Positions 24,546 to 36,115 of a stretch of 64,000 bases of DNA are shown here, piece after piece. Positions within the stretch are counted from its first letter, which is position 1. Every line of letters begins with the position of its first letter. The stretch spans positions 36,271,505-36,335,504 of the forward strand of contig LS997567.1 of the NCBI GenBank assembly GCA_000469685.2. Reading direction: 5' to 3'. The stretch comes from Haemonchus contortus. Its lineage: Eukaryota; Nematoda; Chromadorea; Rhabditida; Trichostrongylidae. A program made the position numbers and the translations under genes. Below the pieces are notes generated by a model that was not told where the DNA came from, did not search any database, and was given only the letters and a program-made list of their open reading frames with translations.

Positions 24546-25905
24546 ACATTGGTGATGCAAATTCAAATGACAAGGCTTTTTTCTGAATGGAAAGATGAGA
24601 ACATCGTTCATATGTGAGAAACCCTCCTCCAAAGAACATGAAAAGCATTGCTGCACATACGAAAGATGATATCTCTGGAACAATTGATATTATAAGAAAG
24701 TGTTCATGATGCTCTATTGTTTGTAATAATGTTGTTAAAATCTTTGTTCATATTATTCGTTCATATAGTTTAGAGTTGCTCACCTCCTAATCAACCTGAG
24801 GGAAATTCAAACTCACAACTCACAACTCAAGATGGATAAATCGAAAGGTCCAATGAGACACAATTCGTGTGTTCCGAGAGCTTATAGAGTTGGCCTTCCC
24901 AGAGTGATGGCGATCAACACTAAGCCCAGCTGACACTGTCCTTACTATGATTTTAGGTGACTTCGAGGAACCCACGAAGCCACGGTTATTGGCCCTTTAA
25001 TAGATTGCGTTGCCCTGCGGGGACTCGATCTTCAAGTAGAGTTGTGAAAAGTTCAATGAAAGCGATACCGTTGAAACACTATCCTGATGAAGCTTTCAAC
25101 AAAGATCTTAAGAAATTAAAGAACTGAAAGATATTGACTACATCAAACACTCGCAGATCAGGTAGAATCCAATTCAATTATCAGGGTAGTCGCCTACTTA
25201 GACTACATGCGTATCAAAATTTTGTACGCTTCAAGAGGCAGAGCACACTGTAGCTTACAATTTTGCAATTTCAGTTTTTCGTTTATGACGATGGAAAAAA
25301 GCGATAAAATACATTGATTTTTTTGTCTTTTTTTATTACTCAATCGTTTTTTACTTGTAAAATTTTTCTAACTTTTACTGCTTTATTTTCTAAATGTTCT
25401 CGAATTTGTTATAAACTATTATCGAGAGGAAAACGTAACAAATATGCGTTTGAAAAGTTTATCATACCAGTTTAGCCATATTTTTCTTGGTTGAAGAAAA
25501 GAGTGTTATTAGGTCTTGCAAATTCTTGAAAGGGTATTTTTACGGGGGGAGCCAAGACTTTTCAGCCTTCCTGAGGGAAGTAGCAGAGACGAAACAAAAA
25601 GCATTGTGCCTACAAAAAGTCTACAGAGTCCGGAATGGTTTCATAATCAATTATATGAAACCGTCCAAACAACAATGATAAGGGGGTCAGAATGAATTCA
25701 GCAGCTGGTTTGCAGAAGAACCGCTGAAGAAATCGCAAATGTGACAAAGAAAGAAAAAACGCAGGGGGTAGGGGAAGGGATGACTCAGCAATGGTTGCAT
25801 ATGCGAAGCCCTCGGCCTTGAAACATGGGAAACATTATCGTCACAATGCCTTAACGGTGAAGTTTCACCACCATCTCTGTCGGATTCATGGCACGTTTTC
25901 ATTCT
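24546..25905. other. No recognisable gene
   Basis: AT-rich in the second half. A short Met-initiated frame near 24832 (plus) is followed by an acceptor-like ttttag near 24955, but no coherent exon chain or family was found. Confidence 0.35.
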
Positions 25906-26163
25906 GGGGAGACAGGCAGTAGGACCGGTTTTGTGTAATCGATCCGACTCACGCGGCTGTCGCGGACCATTTGCCTCGTTATAACAGTTCTAGCGTACTT
26001 CATACAGCTCAATCGCTATGCGATTATTACTCTTGGCATTATCCTACTGTTGGTTTTTTTTTGTTCGTGTGTTTCTTACTTGCTGTTACATTCTGCTACA
26101 TTCCTTCGCGCGCGACGTTTCTCTCGCGCGACGCGACAATTTCGTTCCTACTGCACCACACCC
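25906..26163 (+). mobile_element. MITE-A copy 5
   Basis: Runs from GGGGAGACAGGCAGTAGGA to CCTACTGCACCACACCC, with conserved interior and GC-rich palindromes (gacgtttctctcgcgcgacgcgac). Confidence 0.7.
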
Positions 26164-26789
26164 GGTTTTCTGCTACTATCTATTACTAAGACTATTTTAA
26201 ATAACCACCATATTACATCTGTTCTAATCATAGGAAAGATTTGGTTGCATGCAGGTGGGCAATTTGGGCAAGAATATGCATGACTATTGGTAAGTCAAAA
26301 ATTAGTAAGTCTACCTTTTTTCATCGCCAGGCCGAATCACCCTGTTCCGTCAGCTCCATTCGGTAGAGGGTAGGGTAGGGAAGTAAGGTAGCATAAGGGG
26401 CCAAGTCGAACTTACTTATGGAACTCATCTTCAAACCATTTCAGTTGAGAAACACGAGTCCTTTAGCAATTCCAAGTAGACAAGAACTCGGTGACTTCAA
26501 GTATTACGCCGGAACAAACATATTTTGCTGATATTTTTGTTGCTTGAAAATGTATGTGCCCTGAGAATCTTCTGTAAATTTTTGTGGCAGCTAATAGCCT
26601 GTTCTATAGGAAAAAATAAATTCATATAGCAAAAAAAAATTCATCACAATCTGACAATACATGTATTATTGTGCGGAGAGACTGCATTGGAAAGTGAACA
26701 ACAAAATTTGGTCAAAAATGGAACCCTAGCGATGTTGAAAATCATCTTCAATCGATCATAGTAAGGCGATGGAGAAGTGAATCATTGTC
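26164..26789. other. Region 3' of the DB-module gene
   Basis: No gene. The minus strand presumably carries the 3' UTR of the gene ending at 26790. I see no canonical AATAAA within about 200 bp of its stop, only an AATAAT-like motif near 26660. Confidence 0.3.
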
Positions 26790-29700
26790 TTAAGCGGTTG
26801 GCCTGGGCACTTTCCTTGCACGAAGACCCGATTGATGGCATTGCATAATTTGGTCCCACTTTGCAAGACATACCACCAGATCCTTTCGTAGCGACTTTGC
26901 TCCCCAGAAACGTCGGGGATTGTCCTGCAACGAAGCCATCATTAGGGAGACATGAAGAAATGAGAATTCCGGTAGCTCAGTTACGAAGCTTACGCCGTTT
27001 TTCTTTTCGAAATAATTTTTGAATTCAGTGCCACCCCTCAATGCAAGCGTACAAGACGCTGTCATCGATTGCGGGTTCCTTTATAGGAGCAAATGCTATT
27101 TCAGATGTCTACTACATATGTATGTATGTACAGCAGGCGGTCTAATTGTAACTTAATTAAGTTCACACCTCAAAAACTTATTATATCATGACGTGGATAT
27201 ACTTAAAATAATAGAAAATTCTACAAATACAAATTCTAGAGAAGTGAAAGTTTTTAAGGTTTGATTCAGGTGGATGCATCTTATCACCTCGTCTCGATCT
27301 GCTGCTTCGTAATGGAGTGTTGGTCCCCTTCTGCTAGCACGAACCCCATAGTGATCCCATACTGAGTTCCCTCGCAGCACGTCATGTCTTGATAGGCTGT
27401 GTGATTGCAAGCTTGAAGCTTGGACGGACGTGGTGTATTGGCATGTGGCACACTATCGCATACGCATGCTCCTGGGTTCAAATCCCGGCTCGATTAATTA
27501 GTATCATGCTTGTCTAGGAGGATTGAAGCACTACTGACTTGTACATCGGCTGGCCAACTACGCATTCGAAAAAACCATAACGACTTAGCATGGAACAGTG
27601 GGATGGTGGGTATCCCAGAACGGGCTCGATTAACGCTGAAGTCTTTGTCCTTATCCTTCATTGTTAGCTACTAGACTCGTTCACGGGTGTCGCTCTGGAT
27701 TAACGTACGCCACTAATTTGATCAAAGCCCCTAATGGAGTAACAGTAGTCGGAAATGTAGCAGTCGTTGTAGGGTAGTCACAACTGGTTAGAAATCCTCC
27801 ATGAAACAAGGATGAAACAAGGATGCGGCTATCTTGGAAGATTCCAACTTACTAGCTGTTGTAAAATCACGAGTTGTCAAGAGCGAAGTAATTGAAGGGT
27901 GCAATGGTGCAATGGACTTCACAGAAGAGCAACAAGCCCTTGTAAGACAATTTGTCCAGACCTCCGAGGTTGTTTCTAAGATTTGCAATTACATTTTCGC
28001 TAAAAGGTAGACGAGTACAGGGAAAATGGCAGATGAACGTCACCGCTGATGAGGGCTATAGACTATGGTAGAGGTAAGCTCATTACTGAATAGTATAGTG
28101 AGCTCATTACTGAACTGCTACCTCTTTGCAGCTTTCTGATGCTGCAACTATCCATGACAAAAGTAATGGAGAGAGACCCATACCTGTGGTTGGCACATTT
28201 GGAGGCATTGCTCTCCGATTTGAGCGACACCGTTTGCACGACAGCATTCCGCGTTATCGTGAGTCTGAGCGGCACAGTGAACGATGGAAGGCAAGTACTT
28301 GTAGAGTCGACAACGTGAAGGTTGGATAGTGTGCATCAGCTGGAATACAAAGCGATAATAAGTGTAGAACAGCTCAGGTTGACTTGTATAACTACATTGT
28401 TCATCATTTTTTTAAAAGGCTCGGCTCAAGATCATTTCCGTGGTCGTGGGAACTTTTGCAGTTCTGGCTTCCGTTCAAGTAGCTACATTTATGATAGTCT
28501 TTGGATTATCATAAATACATATGCTTGAACGGAAATTAGTTACTTTTATTCTGAAAACGAGGACAAATGGTACATTCCATTTGGAGAGTCATCGAGATGC
28601 AACAAAACTGAAAGAGACAGTTCTCAGTAGGGTCACCATTGGAAGTTCACTTTTTGAAAGAACCTGTGGCTCCGACGAAGCCTGTACAAGTTCTTGGTTA
28701 CAATTTCATACTCATTTGAAGTGGAAAATTCCGCTGATGCGATTCGGTTTTTAAATGTTGTGTATTTATTGGTCTGCGCAGCATATACGATTTAACCTAA
28801 CTCGGCGTTTCTGCAAAGGAGTAAAACATCACATCCAAAAACAACTTTTTGGTTTAAGGAGAACAATTTGCATTTTTCTATTTCAGCTTCAGTATCAACA
28901 TGTCTAACGCACGAGTTCTTTTACAGGTATAATTTCGTTACATGAATTTTTCTGTGGCTGTGTGTGAGCTCAACAGTTCCTTGTTCTTTCTTTGTTAGGG
29001 TTACCCGAAGGAGCGAGACGTAAGGGTCATGGCGTCTGATAAGTTATTTCAGAAAATCAATAGGATGAAAGTTAAAAAAAATGAAAGACACAGTCATTGA
29101 TAGGATCGGCTTCGGAAATTTACCACGTGAAAGTCTATGGCCTCTAAGAAGGTTACTTAGGTAGTTCACTCTCGGAAAAGCTGCCTAGACAGGGTGGAAC
29201 AGAAGCTCAAAACCTTAAAGGCACCTATTCACAAAAACGTTAGGGTACCCTTTAGTGACGGAAATCGATAGAACTACTCTATAATAAAGCGATAACAACG
29301 AAAAAAGCGCAAAAAACGATGAACAAAAAGAATTACAAAGGGCCAAAAAAAAGAGCTGGAAAGGGGGTTGGACGAGTTTCATATTGAAAGAGCGTCGGTT
29401 AGAGACGATCGTTGTCACGTTAGACGAGTGTCGAGACGACACAGTGTCATGTAATCGCGTCAGGACCCACCCTGAATTGCAAATTGGCAAATTGCCAGAG
29501 ACGCAATGCAATAGCAGACAACACATTACGTCTCTGGCGATTTGCCAATTTGCAATTCAGGGCGGGTCCTGACGCGATTACATGACACTGTGTCGTCTCT
29601 ACATCTCGTATGACGTGTCATCGGTCGAGAGGCGGAGATGCAAATTACGACAACAACGGGCCCGCCTTTATGCCCTGGACGTCGAGATTCGAGGAGTGAG

Positions 29701-30837
29701 AGGGTCCCTTCTACAATCCATGGGGGCCGCTGAGTATTAATAAGGTAAGAACTCAATAACTTTTTTTCGTGAATAGGTGCCTTTAAAGTGAATTTCGCAT
29801 TCCAATCAAGTACTCTACATCGCCATGAGAAAAAAAAACAGAGCCCATAAAAATTCAAAAATGGTGATGATGGAAGGTACGCTCGTCAAAAATCGAAATC
29901 CGCAGCTCAGGCTAAACTCACTGCAAATGTAATTATGCGGAATACAGACTTAAAGGGCTCAAATCATCGCCGTGAGGTCTACTTCGTCAGGGGGCAGTAT
30001 GCTCCACCCATGGCCTGTGATGAGTAGCCTTGTACATGATGTACAGGCTTTGTAACGAGAATACTTTCTAGTATTTCATTAATTTGGAACTACAAAATTG
30101 GTTTAATGGGCTACAACGAGTTTTGAAGCCGACTTTAATAATCCACCAGTAGTCCATACGTGAAGCTGTACTAAATTTAGAAGGGGCTTGCAACTCATAC
30201 ATCTTCCACTGACTGAATCCTTCCTTTCTATGCTTTCTTAACTGCTCATATGTGTATCTTAACTTTGCCAGTTAAATAAATTAGTAGAAGCTAGAGTAAT
30301 TCAACAGGTTGAGGTTGTCTTTTGAGCTGTAGGACCGAGATTGCAACAAAACTTCAACAAACTGTGAAGAAGCATGCCGAGATTTATAAACAGTCGCACT
30401 TCGACACTAATTCAACAGGGTCGAATAGAACATGGCAGCAGGAGCATCATAGGTGTCAAACCTCATCTAGGGAAGAAGCTCTAAGATGTCATACCTCGAA
30501 AAAAGGGCTCTGAAATAAATGTTACAACTGCCCTTATTTTATCAGATGATCCCATATTTTTTGCGTTAGAGACAGACTCAAACAATCCAAGTACTCACAA
30601 ATTGTCCGATGATACATCCCATCTAGATGGGCTCCCCAAACTGCTACTTGACAACAACACTTGTAAATCCTGAACAAATGTACCCACCACGACTCTGGCT
30701 TCAATCGCATTCGTCTCGTAGATGCATAGGCCACGGCACTCAGGTGGAACAAATCGTTCACAACACGAGCCGAACACTTGATCAGCGATTTTTCTTTCTA
30801 TACATGGCTTCCAGTTGGAGTCGGCGGTACCGCAATT
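26790..30837 (-). CDS. DB-module secreted-type protein, three exons found, 5' end missing
   Basis: Exons at 30688-30837, 28184-28339 and 26790-26924 (stop TAA 26790-26792) join in phase 0 at both junctions, with gtgggt and gtatgg donors and ttttttccag, gtattccag and cgttgcag acceptors. The 146 residues carry the nematode DB-module cysteine pattern: W-K-PC, then FGSCCERFVPPECRGLC, CRLYKYLPSIVHC, NAECCRANGVAQ and EQCLQMC. A C-terminal CLAKWDQIMQC extension follows. The DB module is a disulphide-rich domain confined to nematodes and of unknown biochemical function, usually in secreted proteins. A signal-peptide exon should lie upstream. An open frame continues upstream from 30837 to about 30957, but I could not define a start, and a TTAA MITE occupies 30969-31405. 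The three exons contain no stop or frameshift, so the gene may be functional. Confidence 0.75.
27420..27665 (+). mobile_element. tRNA-derived SINE inside an intron
   Basis: Copy of the SINE family lying in the 1.3-kb second intron of the DB-module gene, antisense to it. The A-box region is tattggcatgtggc and the B box reads GGGTTCAAATCCCGG. The body (cttgtacatcggctggcca) and the cctt-rich tail (gtccttatccttcatt) are clear. Confidence 0.65.
28469..28534. ncRNA. Pre-miRNA-like intronic hairpin (candidate)
   Basis: A 66-nt inverted repeat: 28469-28479 (TTCCGTTCAAG) pairs perfectly with 28524-28534, and 28487-28496 (ATTTATGATA) pairs perfectly with 28507-28516. The apical loop is 10 nt, and a mostly unpaired 7/7 internal region separates the two stems. 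Size and shape fit a nematode pre-miRNA. It lies in the large intron of the minus-strand DB-module gene, 129 bp upstream of the second exon in gene orientation. I recognise no conserved miRNA seed, and the large internal loop is against it. A short palindromic element is the alternative. Confidence 0.35.
29215..29786. mobile_element. TTAA-flanked foldback MITE with long hairpin
   Basis: TTAA at 29215-29218 and 29783-29786 flank an element whose ends are AGGCACCTATTCAC and its exact reverse complement. In the centre, 29433-29503 and 29529-29599 are 71-bp inverted arms differing at two positions, with a 25-nt loop. The TIR start resembles the other TTAA MITEs here (AGGCAC), and the ggttggacgag motif is shared. 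It sits in the 2.3-kb intron of the DB-module gene, so intron transcripts would contain a long near-perfect hairpin. Confidence 0.7.
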
Positions 30838-30968
30838 CTGGAAAAAATAATGGTTACAAGGTTGCTGAAGATAATCAAATAGATAGTTTGGATTGTGGAC
30901 TGCAGTACTGACTAAGAAAGATGACTTTGGGTGTTGCCTTGACTGGAAAGTTTTCAATATACATACAT

Positions 30969-31405
30969 ACTGAAAGCTGCTCTATTAGGTAGGAAGACAG
31001 TCTAGTAGGAAGTTATAAAGGCTCAAATATTGGCCCGTGTGTACCCTCGGACGAGTTTCGCAGGCATTGTAGAGGTTGCACCGATCGCAAGAGAACCATG
31101 TAGGAAGTACAAGCTACTTGTCATGACCCATAACGATAGTGAAAGGCAGTTCTATACAGTTCTGGCATGATGTAGTTAGCTCTTTCGCAATTACAATAAC
31201 TGAAATCTCGTCCGAATACCCCCACCATGTTATTTCCGTCATGGCAATCTCGTCCAACCTTTATTTTCCCAACTTTTGAGGAGCCATATTTTTCTTGGAA
31301 TCGGCGAATTCTCTCGCTTTCTTCACCACCGATGAACTGACTCCAATCTATACTTCCGCTTTTCGAATGAAAACGTGTACTTCAAAATTATTGTGAACTG
31401 TGCCT
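30969..31405 (-). mobile_element. TTAA-family MITE, truncated
   Basis: Minus-strand copy. The terminus at 31405 reads AGGCACAGTTCACAATAATT on the minus strand, next to CTAA, probably a mutated TTAA. The interior is close to the full copy at 35612-36111. The other end fades near 30969, about 60 bp short of a complete element. It lies directly upstream of the first recognised DB-module exon. Confidence 0.6.
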
Positions 31406-32142
31406 CTAACGTGGCTTCACCTTCTTGTCTCCTATTCTTACATACAAAGCAGAACCACTCATACGATTTGACCCACTACGGCATTTTTCATGGTGACTGA
31501 GTATTACTACATGCTCAGGTGATCTCTGAATGTAATAGTATGCAGGTATCTTCCTCACCAGACCGCTACTCTGCTACAAACTGTGAAGTGCGGCATGATT
31601 TTCGAGAAAGCTCATTGCGATCCACCAGAAATCCATCATCTTCCGTTCTTTCACTTGATTTCACCCCGAGCGATACAGATCGCGAAAACTTTTTATCAAA
31701 TGATGATTGAATTAGCATATCACTCCACGAAAAGAAAAAAAAACTGAACTTGCACTCGAACGAGTTATTACATTCACTACCCGTACGTGCGCGTTCTTTT
31801 CGATCTCGTCGTTGGGGGCAGTGAGCACGAGAGGAGTGGATCAATACGTATACTGATCACACCACATTGGATCGGGTCGCACCTTGTTTTTACTACTCAG
31901 CATGGTTTTTTTCCGAAGAAGATCAATTTGCCTTTTTGAAGATGAAGCGAGTCATAGGATACAAAGACTCACGATGCCTACAAATCATCAGTTGAGGGGA
32001 TGACTAAACACTTCTGTGTAACACACCCATTCCGGTGCCGTAAGCTTCCTTCACGAACTGGTTAACCCCGAGACCAACCAATCAATCCAACCTCAACACT
32101 TCCAGGTCGGTTACGTCGCTTCAACAGAAGGTAGGGAAAGTT
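31406..32142. other. No recognised gene
   Basis: A 92-codon minus-strand frame at 31566-31844 has no recognisable motif. It lies where a 5' exon of the DB-module gene could be, but no phase-compatible donor was found. Confidence 0.3.
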
Positions 32143-32636
32143 CTACGATGATGGTGGTGGCATTTCTGTTGCCTGACGGTATGTGCGGTTCGGAATGAAA
32201 GTGGAATGCACTACGCATCTCAAAGGAAAATCGATTTCTCCACTTTTTCCCCCTAGCACAGTGCAACTATAACGTAGAAGTTCCTCATCGATCAAGCCGT
32301 TCCAGACACGCAATTTTGCGGATGCCGGAGCGCCGACGATTGACGTGCTGTACAGTTTCATGTAAAATATTCTGAAACTACTGTAGGGAGGGCCATCTCG
32401 TACAAACCTTGCCAGGTGAAAATTGTGCTTATTTCGAGACAATTTATGTGATAGAGTCAATATTTTATAGAGGGCCACTGATTTAGTTGTTGAGATGTCA
32501 TGCATGGTCTCAGAAACAGTCTAAGATAAAGAAAAGGAAGGAGCGAATCGAAACTCACACCGGGATTGTCGAAATCGATTTCGTTCTGAGCGAAGGATTT
32601 GAATACTAGAGCTGATAATAATACGTACAGTAACAT
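32143..32636 (-). CDS. Small predicted secreted protein, two exons, family unknown
   Basis: The start ATG (32636-32634) lies two bases after ctgcttcag, an acceptor-like site fitting trans-splicing. Exon 1 (32559-32636) encodes MLLYVLLSALVFKSFAQ, a good signal peptide with cleavage predicted after FAQ, then NEIDFDNPG. A 38-nt intron (gtgagt…atcttag) leads in phase 0 to exon 2 (32143-32520). The total is about 152 residues if no further splicing occurs. A 36-nt stretch inside exon 2 (gtttgt…tttcag) could be a second, frame-neutral intron. The C-terminal part includes AKLRVWNGLIDEELL and RCVVHSTFIPNRTY, with two cysteines. I do not recognise the family. Introns of 36-38 nt are at the lower limit for nematodes, which is the main doubt. 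Confidence 0.5.
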
Positions 32637-34200
32637 ATCTGAAGCAGTACAGATTACCTAGAAGTCTCGCAAAAACACACGAACGAAGCTCGGTAAAGAA
32701 ATGATAAAACGACGGCGAATACGAAACACTAAAGTATGGTGTGGGAATCTAGCGCAAGTGAGATCACCTAGTGATGATTTGGCTGAAAGATAAGAGACAG
32801 CCATGGGACTGCGGTGTTGGGTATCAAGTGTTGAAGAGAGCGCTAGAATGAAGACGCGAAACCGGAATGTTCGCACTGCGACCACCAACAGTAGCAGCAG
32901 CAGCAGCAGAAACAACATACAACATGCCCTACAATACTGGTATGCATTGACGGTCTATGATGGAGATGTAATGAACAGTAATAGGCGGGAAGACGATGTG
33001 TCCCATCAAGTGCGTATGGGTGTATCTGTGTATGTGTGGGTTTGTGGGACTCAGGAAGCTTGAGCGACGGATCTGATATGGTGGTCGTCGTTGGCCAGAT
33101 CGAACCTGTTATCATCTGCGGCTAGCTCTACAGTCACGGCCACAATCATTCACATCAGACTGGTCAATGATTTGCACATTGAACACGCCACTCCTCTCAT
33201 GCACAATGAAAAAATTAGGGTCCTAACTACTTTTTAGTCCTGTCGAAGTAAAGTACGTATGAGCAACTACAAAAACAGTACTTGCTGAAAATGAGCCGTT
33301 TTGTATCGAAAAAAGGCTCACGTCGGCTTAGCAGCAGTGATATAATAAGATTTGGAAGTACTGAGCAAAAGAGAAGATCCCCTCCACCAGCTCCGCCCGT
33401 CTTCAGCCATTTGGTTCTGATCAAGGGAGAACGAACCACATGAGATTTATTATCTATACTCAACAGTGTCTATGGGTAAGACTTGAGTTAATAGAAACAG
33501 GTTATAGAACTAGCATATTCGATTTTATATTGACCATCATTCTTGAAGAAACTGGAAGTCTTGCAAGAACGACCTTCTAACGATTTCTCGAAAGACGTGT
33601 ACGTTTATATGAGTACGTGCTAAACTGTACTCCATTTTTTTGCAATTTTGCTCGCCAAAGGAATGAATAGCGAACTTCAAGCTGTTCAGAGTTTATTGAT
33701 TCTAATAACTAGTTGAGGATTTATTCATGAAAAATGTTTGGAAAGGGATTTATCCATTTCCATGGGTACTGTACATATTGGTATTAACAAAATTGTTAGC
33801 AGTAGATACAGCAGGAAATTTGGAGTGACAGTGAATAGACAAGTTGACTTCTAGTCGAAGGTTAAAGTTGAAAAGAGCGAGATCTTTCCGACGTGAGCCT
33901 AAGGTGTCGAATAGCGCGCCCCCGGGCTGCATAATGAATGGTAAGTTCGTGGGACGTTGGTTGTGGAGAAGCTCCGCCCACTTTTGGCATGTTCTCGCTT
34001 CTGCAACGTGCGTGTCAAACAAGAAGCCCTTCCTCCGCCTTCATACGCAGTGATTCTCAGGTGAAAGTGATCTCAAAGGTGAAGTGAAGGTCTACATCTT
34101 AGCATTATATTGAAATTGGGATGATTCGCACAAAACCACTGCCTAGATCTTCTCTTACCGTGGTAGGTAGAAGTAGATAGTAGAACTTTGTGGGGATGTG
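32637..34200. other. No recognised gene; short CAG repeat
   Basis: A (CAG)n-type microsatellite lies at about 32888-32908 (agtagcagcagcagcagcag). It creates the leucine-rich minus ORF there, which is rejected. The GC-richer segment 33900-34010 has a 69-codon ORF without recognisable identity. Confidence 0.4.
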
Positions 34201-34766
34201 GTGGTGTGGTGCAACAGGAATGGGATCGTCGTGTCGCGACGAGAGAGACGCCGCGAGCGAAAGAATGTAGCAGAACGGAGCAGCAAGTAAGAAATTTTAA
34301 ATGAAAAACTGACAGTAGAATCATGTCATAAGCAATAATCGCATAGCTATTGAACTGTATGAAGAACGCTAGAACTGTAAAATAAAAGTATAAGGTTTTT
34401 TGACGTTAATCAATCCCGTCTGAGGGATGCGCCCCTGTACTCGACTTCTATTCAGAATCGTAGTGGCGTAATGAGTGCGTATGTGGCCCATACAATGACT
34501 TGCTGTGGCCAGCCGATGTACGAGTCAGTGCTTTTATCCTCCCAGACGAGTCTGGTACCAATTCACCGACCCCGGAGGGATGGAAGGCTCGTTGGCCTAG
34601 GCGGGCAACGATCCGGGATTCGAGCCCTTGACCGTGCGTGTGATATAGTGCGCCACTTGCCACTACACCACCTCCGCTCCTAGAACTGTTATAACGAGAC
34701 AAATGGTCCGCGACAACCGCGTGCGGCGGATCGATTACACGAAACCGTTCCTACTGCCCGTCTCCC
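34201..34766 (-). mobile_element. MITE-A copy 6, split by a SINE
   Basis: The two halves, 34201-34378 and 34680-34766, together make one complete reverse-orientation MITE-A. The interruption is the SINE at 34379-34679. Joining the halves across the duplicated CTAGAACTGT restores the sequence found in the other copies. Confidence 0.8.
34379..34679 (-). mobile_element. tRNA-derived SINE nested in MITE-A
   Basis: Full-length minus-strand SINE flanked by a 10-bp target-site duplication, CTAGAACTGT at 34369-34378 and 34680-34689. Read on the minus strand, it starts with the tRNA-like head gtggtgtagtggcaagtggcg (A box) and has a B box GGGCTCGAATCCC. The body follows, then gacgggattgatt and an A/T-rich tail that differs from the ctttatcctttat of other copies. 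This copy defines the ends of the family. Confidence 0.85.
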
Positions 34767-35607
34767 AATATTGTGGAGGTGTTTTTCAAAATCCTGAGTA
34801 GTAAGTATGGAAGAATATTGGAACATTTATCAAGCATTCACCATGTTGTGATGAAGCTACAGCTAAAGAACTGAAAAAGTAGCTTTGAAGGTTGGTATCA
34901 TACTAATGAGTTCATATCTATCCTGACTTCTGAAGATTCGACTGACTATCCATATAATTTCATTTGAGAAAGATACAAACTATCAATGCCATGAAACAAA
35001 ACGTTAGATTGCATCGATTTGTTCCTAAAATCCCAAAAATCGGCTTATCAGAAAGGAGGGAGGAAATAAGTATAAAATGACTACTTGATTCAGAGAACCA
35101 TGATCAGTCCATCACCCCTTAGATACATGCCAGGTTAAGTGGTTCACTGCAATATTTCTAAGAGGGTACAACTAGGTATCATACTAACAGTGTATTCCTG
35201 TAGTTTTGATAGCGTTAAGCGTTTAAGACAGGCTTATAAGAAAACTATTAGGAGCAGGAAGTGCAGATATATTGAATGAATAAGCTGATCATTTTGTTAA
35301 TATAGTTCAGATAAGCATCAAATGAGATCGAGGAGGGAGTGGTTGAGAACGGCTTTCACGAAACTTTTAAGGTAATGCACTGGACTGGTACGAGGAGGTC
35401 CTATATTATTTTTGAAACATCTCAAGCATCATACTGCTCTCGGTTTTATAAAAGCGTAGAACGAGTTTCATGTACTCATTTACAACATAGATTGCATCGG
35501 TGAATCGTTTTTTTTTGACAAGGTTTAACATGGCCTTCGTCAAGTTTCTTCATATAAATACTAGTTTCATCTAAGGAAATAGGAAAGTAGTGGATACACC
35601 AGATGAC
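34767..35607. other. No recognisable gene
   Basis: AT-rich sequence without supported features. Confidence 0.4.
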
Positions 35608-36115
35608 TTAAAGGCACTGTTCACGATAGAAATGGTTCCTAAGATCCCCCACAGGACGATTTTGAGGCCCCGCTTATACCATATTTGGCACTATTAGGTC
35701 GGAAAACGGCCTAGCTAGGGAATATGAAGGCTTGAAGATTGGCCCGTGTGTATCCTCGGTCGAGTTTCACTGGCATTGTAGAGGCTGCACCGATCACAAA
35801 GGGACCCATGTAGGAAGTTCAAACAACTTGCCATGACCCATGGCGACAGTGAAAGACAGTTCTGTACAGCTCTGGCTTGATGTAGTCAGCTCTTCGCGCA
35901 ATTGCAATAACTGTAATCTCGTCCGAATACTCCTTGTTATTTCCGTCATAGCAATCTCGTCCAACTTCTATTTTTATTATTTTTGAGGAGCCATATTTTT
36001 CTAGAAATCGGCGAATTCTCTCGCTTTCTTCACTACCGATGAACTATTCCCAATCTATACTTCCGCTTTTCGAATAAAAACGAATACCTCAAAATTATAT
36101 TAAACTGTGACTTAA
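35608..36115 (+). mobile_element. TTAA-flanked MITE, complete copy
   Basis: TTAA at 35608-35611 and 36112-36115 flank a 500-bp element. The left end is AGGCACTGTTCACGATAGAA. The right end is tttaatataacggcac-like in reverse (…ttaaactgtgac), an imperfect inverted repeat of the left. This is the most complete copy of the family seen also at 3497-3990 and 30969-31405. It has no ORF of note. Confidence 0.7.

Noticed and set aside
29215..29858. ORFs of 103 and 110 codons
   Set aside because: They lie within the foldback MITE, so they reflect its inverted arms rather than protein coding.
32658..32918. Leucine-rich signal-peptide-like minus ORF
   Set aside because: The hydrophobic run is the translation of a CAG/CTG microsatellite.
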